Positions 49,801 through 61,800 of a DNA stretch of 64,000 nt are shown here, one piece after another. The notes below the pieces were generated by a model. The model searched no databases. It saw nothing but the letters and a program-made list of their open reading frames with translations, and had not been told where the DNA came from. This DNA comes from Ypsolopha sequella (lineage: Eukaryota; Arthropoda; Insecta; Lepidoptera; Ypsolophidae), in assembly GCA_934047225.1 (NCBI GenBank), contig OW204012.1, positions 8,308,001 to 8,372,000 on the forward strand, given 5' to 3'. The first letter of the stretch is position 1. The number at the start of each line of letters is the position of its first letter. A program made the translations under genes and the position numbers.

Positions 49801-52800
49801 TTTGTTGGGTAGCTAATAGTTACTATACAAAATATTGTAGCTGCTTAAAGGAAATTAAGATTTTAACAAAACTATCCTTGCAGCAGTCCGAAGTCGTTAT
49901 CTTAAAACACGCAACATAATTTGGGATTTTGGCCTTATATCTTTTTTAATCTTAATTTTTACAATTTGAATTTGTGTTGAGGTTTTAAGAGCCCGGTCCG
50001 CGACGACGACAACTTTGATGCAAAGCATTTTGTTAAACATTTTTCTGGCCTTTACCTCGATGCTTTTGGAAAAACCAAGGACATACACTACTTCATATTG
50101 GCCATCTAAATGAATGCCTAAAATTATTTGATTGAATTGTTTCTCTTTTGCAAATTATTTTGGTACTTAGGAGCCCGTTCCGAATAGTTATTCATAATGT
50201 CTAAGTACCAAAATAATTCGCAAAGGAGAAGTAATTTAATCAAATAAATTTTAGGACTTCATTTAGACGGCCAATATGAATTGGTGTATGTCCCTGGTTT
50301 TTACAAAAAAATCGCAGTAAAGATGAGAAAAATATTTAAAAAATACTTTGCATCAAACGGACGGAAAATACGGAGCGGGTTCTTAAGCTGACTATATTGT
50401 CTCTTAGTTAGACAAACGATATTAGAAAAGAAAAACATGGCCTTGAAAATTTCTGGGAGACAATTTTACAGCACCATCAATATGAACAAATCACGCAGTG
50501 TGTATTTATTCCGATTGCATTACATAATATCTTGGTTCCCAAATATATATTAAATAAGAACACTGATATAAACATGAAATATGAGAAAAATAAGCTTTGT
50601 ATGGAAATTTCAAATCGCTTATATGTCGTCTTTAATTCAGTGTCCTTTCAAAATATATATCTGGAAACCTAGATATTCTGTAATCCAACTGGAATAACCA
50701 CAAATCAATCCTAAGAATTGGTATTTGGTTTGTATGAACGAGGATTGCTCCGCAGTCCTCTTAAGACGAGGCCTTCCTTAGGCGCACAGTGGCTTTGCAA
50801 TTATAATCCGTAGACTAACTTTCATAAAGTTGAAAATGGCGTGCGACAAAATGCGCGCGAAACGATTCAGAACGAGTCTAATTTTAAGATTAAAATCGAC
50901 TAAAATTACAATATTGCATTTAAGTCATTTTTGAACTTAAATTGGTTAATAAACAAGATTTTCGTATTGATAGTGATGATGACACATGAAAATCAAATGG
51001 ATTAAACACAAAACCAAAAAAACACTCAAAAAGCAACTATTTTCAAAAATAAATTCTATCGAGCGAAAATTTTCCAATTGGGTAACGCTACTTACAACGT
51101 AAAGATAAAGGTTTGAAAAAACATATATAAGTTCCATATTGATTGCGTCTGTGGTAGATTCAGTAAAATCGTTCAAAAACTGTTGAAAAAGGAAGGCCTC
51201 CTCTTAAGGGGCTCCACAATGCTAAACATCAGTTTTGCATTGGATTCAGTTCCGTCAATGTAGATAGTAAAATTTTGAAAAAAATAGGTATGGTCTGTTT
51301 TTTGACCCATGACAATTATTAATTGAACTTTATAAGTGAACATACATTTAATTTTATTTGAAATATAATACTTTTAAAATAGGATGGATTTCACGAAAGA
51401 AGCGATTCAGTTTCCATATTTCAAAACCGATTGAAACGAAACCAACACACGCAGATACTTACTAGATAAAACCATCTTTGTTACATAAAGAAATTATATT
51501 TAATATCGTAATGTAGCCACGATTTCAAAACACCTGAAGTTTTACGTGCGCGGCATCTGATTAGTGCAATGTAGATAGTTAAAAAACAAAAGCGTTAGAG
51601 CAGGAATGAACCTACATACAGCGAACGAAATGAAAAAAACATGCTGAAATATTACATGAAATATTACCCCATAGACCAGGGGTCTCCAAACTACGGCCCG
51701 CGGGCCAAGACCGGCCCGCGAGCACCACCAATCCGGCCCGCGAGCACCACCAATCCGGCCCGCGAAATTACAAAGGCCATTTGAGTCGCTACTCAAACTA
51801 AAATAGATGAGCTTTTGTTCGTGCAAAATTCTACTACAATACCTAATCCATTTTAGTCAAGACTTGGAAGCGGTCGCTGGCCGGATATGGCCCGGTTTCT
51901 AGCCCGCTATAGTTTATTTAAAATTCGCAAACTTATAATCAAAAACGTAATGCTATTTACTATTTATGATTTATCAAAACTCACAACCGATATTAATAGA
52001 AAGGTTATCATGTGTATTTGTCTTAAGAGGGTGCCGAGCAAAATAATCTTAAACGACAGTCACTGTTAAATTGATTTTTTGAATAATATTTCAATGATAA
52101 ATAAATGAAATATATATTTATTATCACAGCGAATGTATCTACACTTCCGCCGCAGCCAATATTAAAAATAACTTATGGTATAAGAAACAAATCTATCTTA
52201 AGTAGCCCTAAAATCAAAAAAAGGTATTGGGGTTTTGGTCATTTCAATAACTTAACTGTTGAATTTTGTCTCAACCTCAAGACAATCACAAACGTTATAA
52301 AACACAATTGGGCCGTTTCACATTTTTAAAATTTTGTCTGGTAAATTAAATATGACTTTTTCTATTAAATTCAATCAATTGGACCACGATAAAAAGCGAC
52401 CACGAGAAAACAAGCGAGGTGTCTAATCGTTCTACGCTCGGCGCAGCCTTAAAGTAGAGTTATGATATGAATTATTTCGAGGTGCACAGAACACGCTTTG
52501 GCTAACTCCGTCGCAATGTTTTTAATGACACTTGCCCGAAGTACCAACCGAAATTGCGAACGGAGCGGAGTACTGTCCTGTGCCCTGCACAAAAGATATC
52601 TCACTGACCGGCTAGTACCAATACGAATTTATTATACATATATTCATATTTTGGAATAATCTACGTTTTGGCTCTTGGGTCTTAGTGGGGGAATCAGACC
52701 CCTGCAATAGACAATACAGCCCAGAAAAACGTCTATTGTTCAACATCTTGCGTACAAATAATTCTGTCAACAATCGAAACGGGATACTGCAATCCTATTG

Positions 52801-55800
52801 GCTCTTCCAATCTTACGTATAGCGCCACAAACTTATCTTTCCCGAAGACGAAGACTCTAACGTAATAGGATGGGATTTGGTCGGCCGCCTGGATTCGTGC
52901 TGGGGGCTCGGTTGGTGCTGGGGGCTGGCCGAGTCTCCGGTATGGGTTCGGGCGGTTGATTGGATTTCACCTTGTATAATAATATTTTACCTATAATTTT
53001 AATCGTATATATATTGCTACATAAATTAAATAAACATTTAATCTAAGTAGTTCATGTACATTTATTATTTTATTACATTTATTTTTATAAGATTAAAATT
53101 TGACTTGTGAAACGTGTATTATATATACCTACTTTGCAAAATAAACTTTTTGAATTTTGAATTTAATAAATATACAAGCCATTTTGGTTTGGCCTACCGA
53201 AACATATAATTTTGGAGTGGCGAATTGTATCTGCTGGTTCAGTCAGATGTGTTGACAGAAATCGGTCCAAAGTGTGTTGAACACAATTTTGTATGGCGAC
53301 GGCTCCAATCACAGCTGACCTAGTGTCGCATGACAATTGTACGAACCAATGAGCCTTTTGCCCTTTCCAGTCTCTGGTGCCATTTTCGAATGACACTTGG
53401 TTCGAAATGAGTATTCTGTTTTTTTCATTCGCCGCCTACATACAAGAAAAGGCTTGTTTATTGGACTAATGACACAAAATAGATACTACCAGAAGGCCGA
53501 CTCGACGACGGAGCGAAAACAGACGCACACATGCATAGACGCGTACGTACGATGATCTCGGCAGAATTTCGTATGAGCGTTTTTCTCGTTGTTTTTTTTT
53601 CTTAGTTCTTAGCTTTCCTCCAGATGTCGCTGTCCATGTCACCATAGATAAAATATGTTTCGTTGCAATCAATGTCAAAGTGGTTTTTAGTTTGTTTGGA
53701 ATCGGTGCAAATTTTGTCTTTGATTATGTTGCTAAAGATACGACAGTGCCATCTAGGAATCTTATTTAACACTAAATTTGACACAAGGAAAAACGCTCAT
53801 TAGCATTCACCCGAGTATCTCCGAGATCGTCGTACGTACGCGTCTGTGTGCGTGCGCCTGTTTTCGCTAGTTATGCGGAGTGAACCTTCTGTAAGTGGTT
53901 CTTTTGTGCTAATGTCTTGTCACAAGGTGAAATGGAGTTCAGTCGTCATTCTTATTATTTTTATTTCAATTATGTACAAAGACCCCCAGTGAGCGATTAA
54001 AGTAGTTTTTGTTATTGAACAAAACATTCGATAAGATATGTAGCGTGCAAAACAGATTATTAATTGTAATCTTGACTTTTTGCTTTTATTAGTCACAAGA
54101 AATGTAAAATAAAAAAAATTATGCTCGGCTTATCGGGCATTTGAATGCATGGTATTAGAACGCAAGATGATATTACAAGAAATCAAAGTATAATGGTTTG
54201 AAATCTTTAAGAGGACAACTCATTGGGACGAAAAATAAAAAGTTGTCTCATCGAGTAACAGTGTAAGTGGTTGGGACATTTTATAATTTTTTGTCCCAAC
54301 GAGTTACACTGTGACTGGTTTTGGTGTAACTCGTTGGGACCAAAGGATCTCGGAAAAGATTTCGATCCACTTGTCGTCATTTTTAACCTTATTCCTGAAT
54401 AGAAAAGGGTAGTATTTAAACGAGCGAATATAAATTCAAATTTAAGGTGTCCAAAATACTGAATACAGCGTTTTAAAGTTTTAAAATACTAAGTGGGCGA
54501 AAGACTGGGCGACAATTTAAAGCGCTACAGAAAAAAAAATCGACACTTTTAGAACTTGCATATCTACTTCAGTAAATAATGTATTATTTTGATAAAATAG
54601 TCTATTATTTTTTGGAATCTTTTTCTAGGGACCTGTTAAACAAAAACGCGATTGGAGCAATTCGGCTCGATACAAATATTTATTGAAATGAGGGTACATC
54701 TTCGCGTTTTTTATAGAATTCAGCGTATTTTCCAACAAATTTACAGATTTCAAGTATGTATATATATATATACATTGAAAAGTGAGAATTTGATGTTGTA
54801 TGAAATGCTGTTTACAAGTTTCCGTTTCATTTATATTTATATTTATATTTAATAACTATTTTTGATCTGTGAATGTATTCGAAGATATTATAAAGTTTTA
54901 TTGTAATTTGTTTCAGGCTTACATACAACGATGACCTGCTGAAGTGGTGCGACGTGGTGATCCCTTGTGGTGGTGATGGGACATTCCTGCTAGCGGCATC
55001 CAGGGTTAGAGATGCTAAGTAAGTATGAATGAATGAATGAATGAACGTTTATTTGCCAGAGTATGCGTATTACTAATTTATAGATAGAAAAATAATAGTG
55101 TCAGCATAATCTATAGTAAAAACAGTACGCAAAAAATATCTCTTATAAAGTTATAAACTAAGTATGTTGTTAGTTACATTATATGTACAAAATTAGCACT
55201 ATTGGATACCTACTAAATAAGAGTAAATAATAAAATAAAATACTTTATATTATAAAATTAAACAGTTTAAGATATAGAAGATGCTAATGATTGTTGGCAC
55301 TTGGTGGAATTTATAAAACATTGCTTAAAAAAACACTTGTACTTATCCACATATACAGCTTTACATGCTTTACAGCGAAACAGTGGGTCTACCGCGTAAT
55401 TCTCATTTACATCTACATCAACTTGAGATTGAAATTTGACGTGCGTGCGACGACGCCCGCCTAACACGCCATCTCTTTTGCACGCGTTGAATTTCGCATG
55501 CATTTGCTTGAAGTTGATACAAATGAGAATTACGCGGTAGAGCCCCCCGGTCGGGTATAATAAATTTTACTGTATATGTATATGTGGATAAGTACAAGTG
55601 TTTTTTTAAGCAAAGTTCAAGATATATTTCGGGTCTGATCTGGACCCTGTTTAATTTCATAATATAAAGTATTTTATTTAATTATTTACTCCTATAAATA
55701 TATATAAAAAGCTTTTCAAAAGTGAATATATTTAATACCGATTAGTTACTTAAATTATGTTAACAAAAATTAACATGATTAATATCTACAAGTTATTATA

Positions 55801-58800
55801 ATAGTATATGTCCATATTGTCCATAAATTCATTAATTGTATGAAAAGTCTTTTCCTTGAGCCAGATACATAGTCAATATTTAAATAAGTTAAATGGAAGT
55901 TCCTTTATTTCCTTAGGAATATTATTAATAGAAGATTATGCACTAAGAAAATAAAGCAGTGTCTTACGTCATGGGCGGTATATTGAACCCTGAGCGTAAC
56001 GAGTGACTCTAGAGTTAACTCTTGAGCGTAACGAAGGTTTAAGCTGCCCAAGACAAAGACAGGCTTTATTCCAGAGGAGCATACTCTACTTTTCACACCT
56101 CGCTACGCTCAGGAGTTAACTCTAGAGTCCCTCGTTACGCTCAGGGTTCAATATGCCGCCCGTGACGTAAGACACTGCTTTATTCCCTTAGTGCATAATC
56201 TACTATTATAGCCATAGGGTAGCAGCTCTTTTGAAACAATGAAGATTTCATAATTGGCCCAATTAGTCTCTGTTTATTTTATTTTCTCATGGTAAATTTG
56301 TAGTGATCTTCTGCAGTTTTAAACAATTTAGTATTATTTTTTACAAAAATTCCTATTTCTAATATACAGGGTACTTGGTAATTCGACCTATTCCTTTAAA
56401 GGGGTTATACTAGGGATCATGTCCAACAAATAATGTCTATCAACTAGGGTTCGAAAATGATATATTTTTTAAGTAAAACACGTCGATATTTCAAAAATTA
56501 CAAAATAAAAAAGGTTTTCTTTCCACATAAGACCTTTTAATTCTGAGATTATGGGAATTCTAGAATGGGAATCTATCATTGATCAGAAATATAATAAATA
56601 AATGCTGAGAGAGGAATTGGTATTACTTTATTACTTTATTGGTCTGAAAGTTTGAAAAATAATATAAAAACCTTCGTAACTCGGAAACCATTCATTTTCG
56701 ACACCTAGTGGATGGACTTAATTCGTTGGAAATGATCCCTAGTATAACCCCTTTCAAGGAATAGGTCGAATTACCAAGCACCTGTATACATAGACAATAG
56801 CGTAAGAACTTTCAATTTCTTAAACAATGATCTGCATGAGTCTGGGCCTTACCCCGCAGATTGTTCTTATGCATCGTTTTGAGCCCTTAATGCATCGTTC
56901 ACATTAGTAGAATTACCCCACAACAGGAGACCGTATCTCAAAACTGATGAGTACGTTCTAGATACTGGCTTGGCTTACAAATTTTATTCTAGTTTTAGAG
57001 AAAAAAAAACCGCATTAGGTTTTGACAACTACTTTAGGAGATGGCGCGAAAAATTACTGTAGCGGTTAATCACCCGAAATTAATTTTCTCTAGTATTTTA
57101 ATTTCCATTCCTTTTTTTTCCCATTTTTTCTTTTTACTATGCGGATATTTTCCCGTAACATTTTGGCCCCATGCTCATAAATTCTTAGTCGATTTTCACA
57201 CCGAACTATATTTTAACCAGTCCATTATATTGCCAGTCTATGAAATTATCGTTAAATAGGACCTTATCTACTGATTGGTTTTCTTCTGAATACCGATTGT
57301 CCAAAAATTCGCCAATAAGTCTACAGGTTAAATATTCTTCATCTAATCAACTATTTGTCAGTGGGTCTTAGGATCAAAGTGCACACCCGTTATGATAACA
57401 GTGACTTATGTGTTTTCCAGTAAACCAGTGATAGGATTCAACAGTGCCCCACACAAATCAGTCGGAAGACTGTGCCTCCCCACATGGTGTTCTAACGATA
57501 TCAGAGGAGCATTGAAGGCCCTTAAAGAGGTACGTTTAATGATGCTATATGGGCTGTTACTTACGAGCACATGCATTGAAAAATAAATTAAAGTTAAGTT
57601 TAATAATATTATTGAATTAAATAAATTATTTATTTGGCTCGCATTGGTTATATACTTGAGGAATCCTTTGGGACTCGTGTCGTGACGGTATATTTCTCCA
57701 GCTAATCCTAAACACTTCCTCAGGGCAGGTTCAGCTGGATGCGTCGGACGAGGATACGCACGACGGTTACCTCGGATCAGAAGTCTCTGGAAGCCATCAA
57801 GCCGGTAGATCTACACACGCAGCACTATTGCAGGTAGTTACTGTCAGACCTGAACACTTCCTCAGGGTAGCTGGAAACAGCGGTTTTAATAACTTTATTG
57901 TAACGTTATTTTTGGACATATATCCATGAAACCAACGTTTATATATCGCTATTAATATATCGGTAGTACTTCATTTTGATACATCATTCTTTTCTTTTCA
58001 TTTCATTTATCTATTTAATTCATTTAACAATGTACCTTGCATTTGAATATATCGAATCAACATTGAACATAGTGTCAAAGTGTTCTGCCCAACGCTTCAG
58101 TACATCCTCCTTATTTGTAAAGAGGTGCTTACTGTCGGCCAGGGTTCGAAATTATCAAGATAATTTCGCTGCTTAATAATTATCTGATGAACATCCGATG
58201 AATATCCGATTTAATTATCACCAGTGTAAGAAATTAATTTGTTATATTATTTTATAACAAATGCATTATTATTTGGGAAATCCTAACAAAAACAAATTAA
58301 CATTAATCAAGGTAAAAATAATTTTAAGTATTATATTTTAAATTATTTAAAGTAGCGCCTTAAAGCGCTGCAGAAACGCGCGAAAGCGCTCTAAATCCGA
58401 ACTGAACTTTTATGGTACGGGGAATCCCCACGGCGCGGCGGTGCGTGGCGGGGCGCGGGCGCGGCACGTTGACAATTCGTGCGTTCGGTTATACGCAAGT
58501 GCGGAAATACACGTTCGAATACAGTTCACTTTCATGAACGCAATTTTTTGTTATTATTAATTAATAATTATCGAGCTACTTTTATCAAGATCATTATCAT
58601 TACAATTATCAAGATAAATATCACGGATAATCATCCTTTCGAACCCTGCTGTCGGCAGACTTAAGTGGCACTCTTACATGGTAGGAAGTACCAATCAGCT
58701 TACGAACCTCACAGTAGAACTCTCCAAGCTGGTTTGAGTCCACAAGCCACTGCATGTGACAGGCCTTGTCCTGCCACCACTTGTCTTTAACTTGCCGAGA

Positions 58801-61800
58801 CAGCCTACGCAATTGCAGGTCACTTGCTTTGACCAACGCAACGCCTACACCTTGCCGACTATGTTGGCAATAGATCTCGGTGTTTGTTGATTGCTTTCGC
58901 GCCGGTCTTTCAGACCCAGAGTAAGTGTGGCAGTGTCTAACAGATAAGAAGACAAAGTTCCCCAGTCATCAACAACATTTTTCCGCTAAGGAATCGGCAT
59001 ATTGCTGCCTTACCTCGAGATCAGTCCGCCTATCAAAGTTCAAACACGCTCTCCGCTCTCTATACAATCCATGACAGATTTTTTCCATGACAGCCCAAAT
59101 GACACCTATAGTTGCTTTCGGTTCCGATATTTTGCACATGTTCTAAAATTATTGACTCATATTTTCTCTTTAATAAGTTTCTAAGTACTACAATTTATGA
59201 TTCGGCTCGTTTTCGAGAATACGAACAGTGGCGAAGATTTGTATGGCCATTGTATCTTTAGCACATCTGTGTATACAATGTTGTCTTTGAGCGTTGCGAT
59301 GATCTCTTCCATCCATCAGCCTAATTCGTCTACTGCTGGACATAAGCCTTTCCAGGACTCTGCCACTCCCGGCGGTCATCCTGGAAGGATTGCCCATACT
59401 CACACACGCTGGGCAGGCGGGCTGGTGAGCGCGGGGGCAGTCTGTTCCATAAAAGGCCCGTCTATTAGGGATGGATATACCGCCATCCATCGGTCCCAGG
59501 CATGGTGGCCCTCCTGGTTTTTTGCCTGTGAGCTGTCCTCTTACTCTCCTCCGAATTACTTCGAGGGGGTCTCCAAGTAAGATGGTGGTACCTCCACAGT
59601 CGAGCCCGGCATCAGCTCTACCACCTTTTTGGATGATCTCTTACCAGTTCGTAACTAAACCCAACAACCGAATCTTATCTGCAAATAGTTGAAGGCTCTA
59701 AACCAGTGTTGATGTCCCAGGTACCCGGCGGTGTCACAATCTGACGAGGGCCACGACTCTACCCACAACCAGGCGCAGCTAGAATGTAGGACTGACGACG
59801 TGCACACAGACAACCAGCCGAAGAAAGTTTTGCCGTTTTTGGCGCTCAATGAGGTACCTATGAGCTATGTGCAGGTTGCTAATCGAATGACTTTACTACT
59901 ACATGAACAGGTTAAGAACAGACATCATGACGCGACCAACTCATTTGCGGGCGTGGCCAAACATCATGCTGTTTCATTTCGCTATAAGGTGCACGCTCCA
60001 TGAAACTTGCGAGGACAATACAATCGTGCCGATTTTGTCGCGGGTGCAAAATTGAAAACTTGTTACAGGAGTAGCGACACTGTTGTTGAGACTGTGGACG
60101 TTTTCAAACATTATTTTTGGTTATTATTAATTGAGATATTATTATCGATTGGCTTGTAATATTTTTTTGATTTTATCTAAAACAACAAAAGCACATTCGG
60201 CTATACGTTTAGTAAAAAACCGTTAAGTTTTCGTATTATAGGAATTTGTTGTTAAGATATTACTCAAATTTCACGATTTTTAGTTCGACCTAAACATAGA
60301 TTTAGATAATGTTGATGTACTCAGCCTAAAATATTATAATAGCATTCCATAGACACTCCACAATGTGATGACAGCGTTTGTATGGAGGTTTGCGCGTAAC
60401 GACGCCTTGGGTCTCCAGCGCGTGATTTGCCCTACATACAAAAATCGTCTACACAAAATATTGTATCGTTATACATTTTTGTTGATAACCCGGGTATTTG
60501 TGCCAAAACCAGTGGCGTAGCTATCGGAGGGCTATGCGGTGTAGTGCCCCGGGGCCCCCAAGAGATGTTTAAATATCTACTTAAATAAAAAAAAGTATTT
60601 TACTATCATTTATTTTCGTTTAGTTTAACTTCGTCATTGTTTTGTTTTTAATTAAATATTATTGCATAACTTGGCGACCTCAAGCACGACCTAAAAAACG
60701 AGAAACTTAAAAAAAAAAAAACTTTGTTTCTATACAAATTCTATTGCACAATAAAGCAACGTTCAAATCGAAAAATAATAACCGAAACAAGTAGTGCATC
60801 ACTATAAACAATGAAGTATTACATTTTTTTATTCACACTTGCTTATAAATAATTACGATACTTTGTAGGCATTTAAACGTCATAGGCGCCATCACTCAGT
60901 GGCTCTAATGTACCTCAAAAACGCCCGTATCTCAGTACGTTAGTCACGCGTTTTTGCTTGAAACTCAAATATTTCCTAAACTAATGGTTTGCGTGGGTAT
61001 GTTTCTTGGGAAAAGTTGTTTAGCATGACCGGTAGAATATGTGGTTTCATTTAAAGGAGCAGTCTATTTACACCTGGTATATAATATATTTCAATCAATC
61101 AATTCTTCAAGGCCGTTTTCGGTCACAGCGACTGTCACTGCTGAGAGCGGCGCTGATGAGCCCTCACGTGGCTGACGTAGCCGATTTTTGCAGTGAACGT
61201 GCGGCCACATTCACTGCACGTCAGCACCCCTCCAACTATATTATAATTGATGGCCACTGGTGGTCGGGCCTTAAGCTGGTCTCGTTTTGTGTCGAGCTCA
61301 GCGCATCTAATCGACTCGAAAGCATACACCTTAATGTTCACAGCCTGCCTCCAATGCGGTCTGTCCGCTGCCAGTGTTTCCCATTGTGCTGGGTCTATTG
61401 CACATTTCTTCATGTGGCGGTTAAGCACATCTTTATACCGCAGAAATTGGCCGCCCTGTTTCCGTTTCCCTTCCTGCAGTTCGGAGTAGAAGATGCGCTT
61501 AGCCACCCTGGCATCAGACATTCGGGAAACATGGCCACGCCATCGCAGCTGACGCCTCATTAGATCATATATATTTTTAGGTATTCATCGGCGAGAGTGT
61601 GACGTCACGCGTCTCACTGCTCCGGCTTCAAATAGACAAGGGGAAGTGGACACATACGAAGAGCTCCGGTCTTTGTGTGACCACTGGCACTGGCAGCACT
61701 TCCTGGCATTTTAGGTAACGTTCATCTTTAACATTGACAACATTACGTCACGATGTACATGCCTGATAGGCGTTCTTAAATGCACACTAGGTTGGGTTTC

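Noticed and set aside
53163..53396. 77-codon minus frame
   Set aside because: Looks weakly protein-like but has no motif, starts beside a LINE tail, and has no splice context; likely repeat or chance.
59197..59580. 127-codon plus frame and 100-codon minus frame
   Set aside because: Both cross SINE F5, which has target duplications and no protein.
59854..60003. Extension of NADK2 exon 7 to the stop after 60003
   Set aside because: A GTACCT donor follows LNE, and the family continues with VFIGE at 61581; the extension does not resemble NADK2.
61039..61563. 174-codon plus-strand open frame before NADK2 exon 8
   Set aside because: It is antisense to a clear LINE C-terminal ORF with a C2H2 zinc finger.
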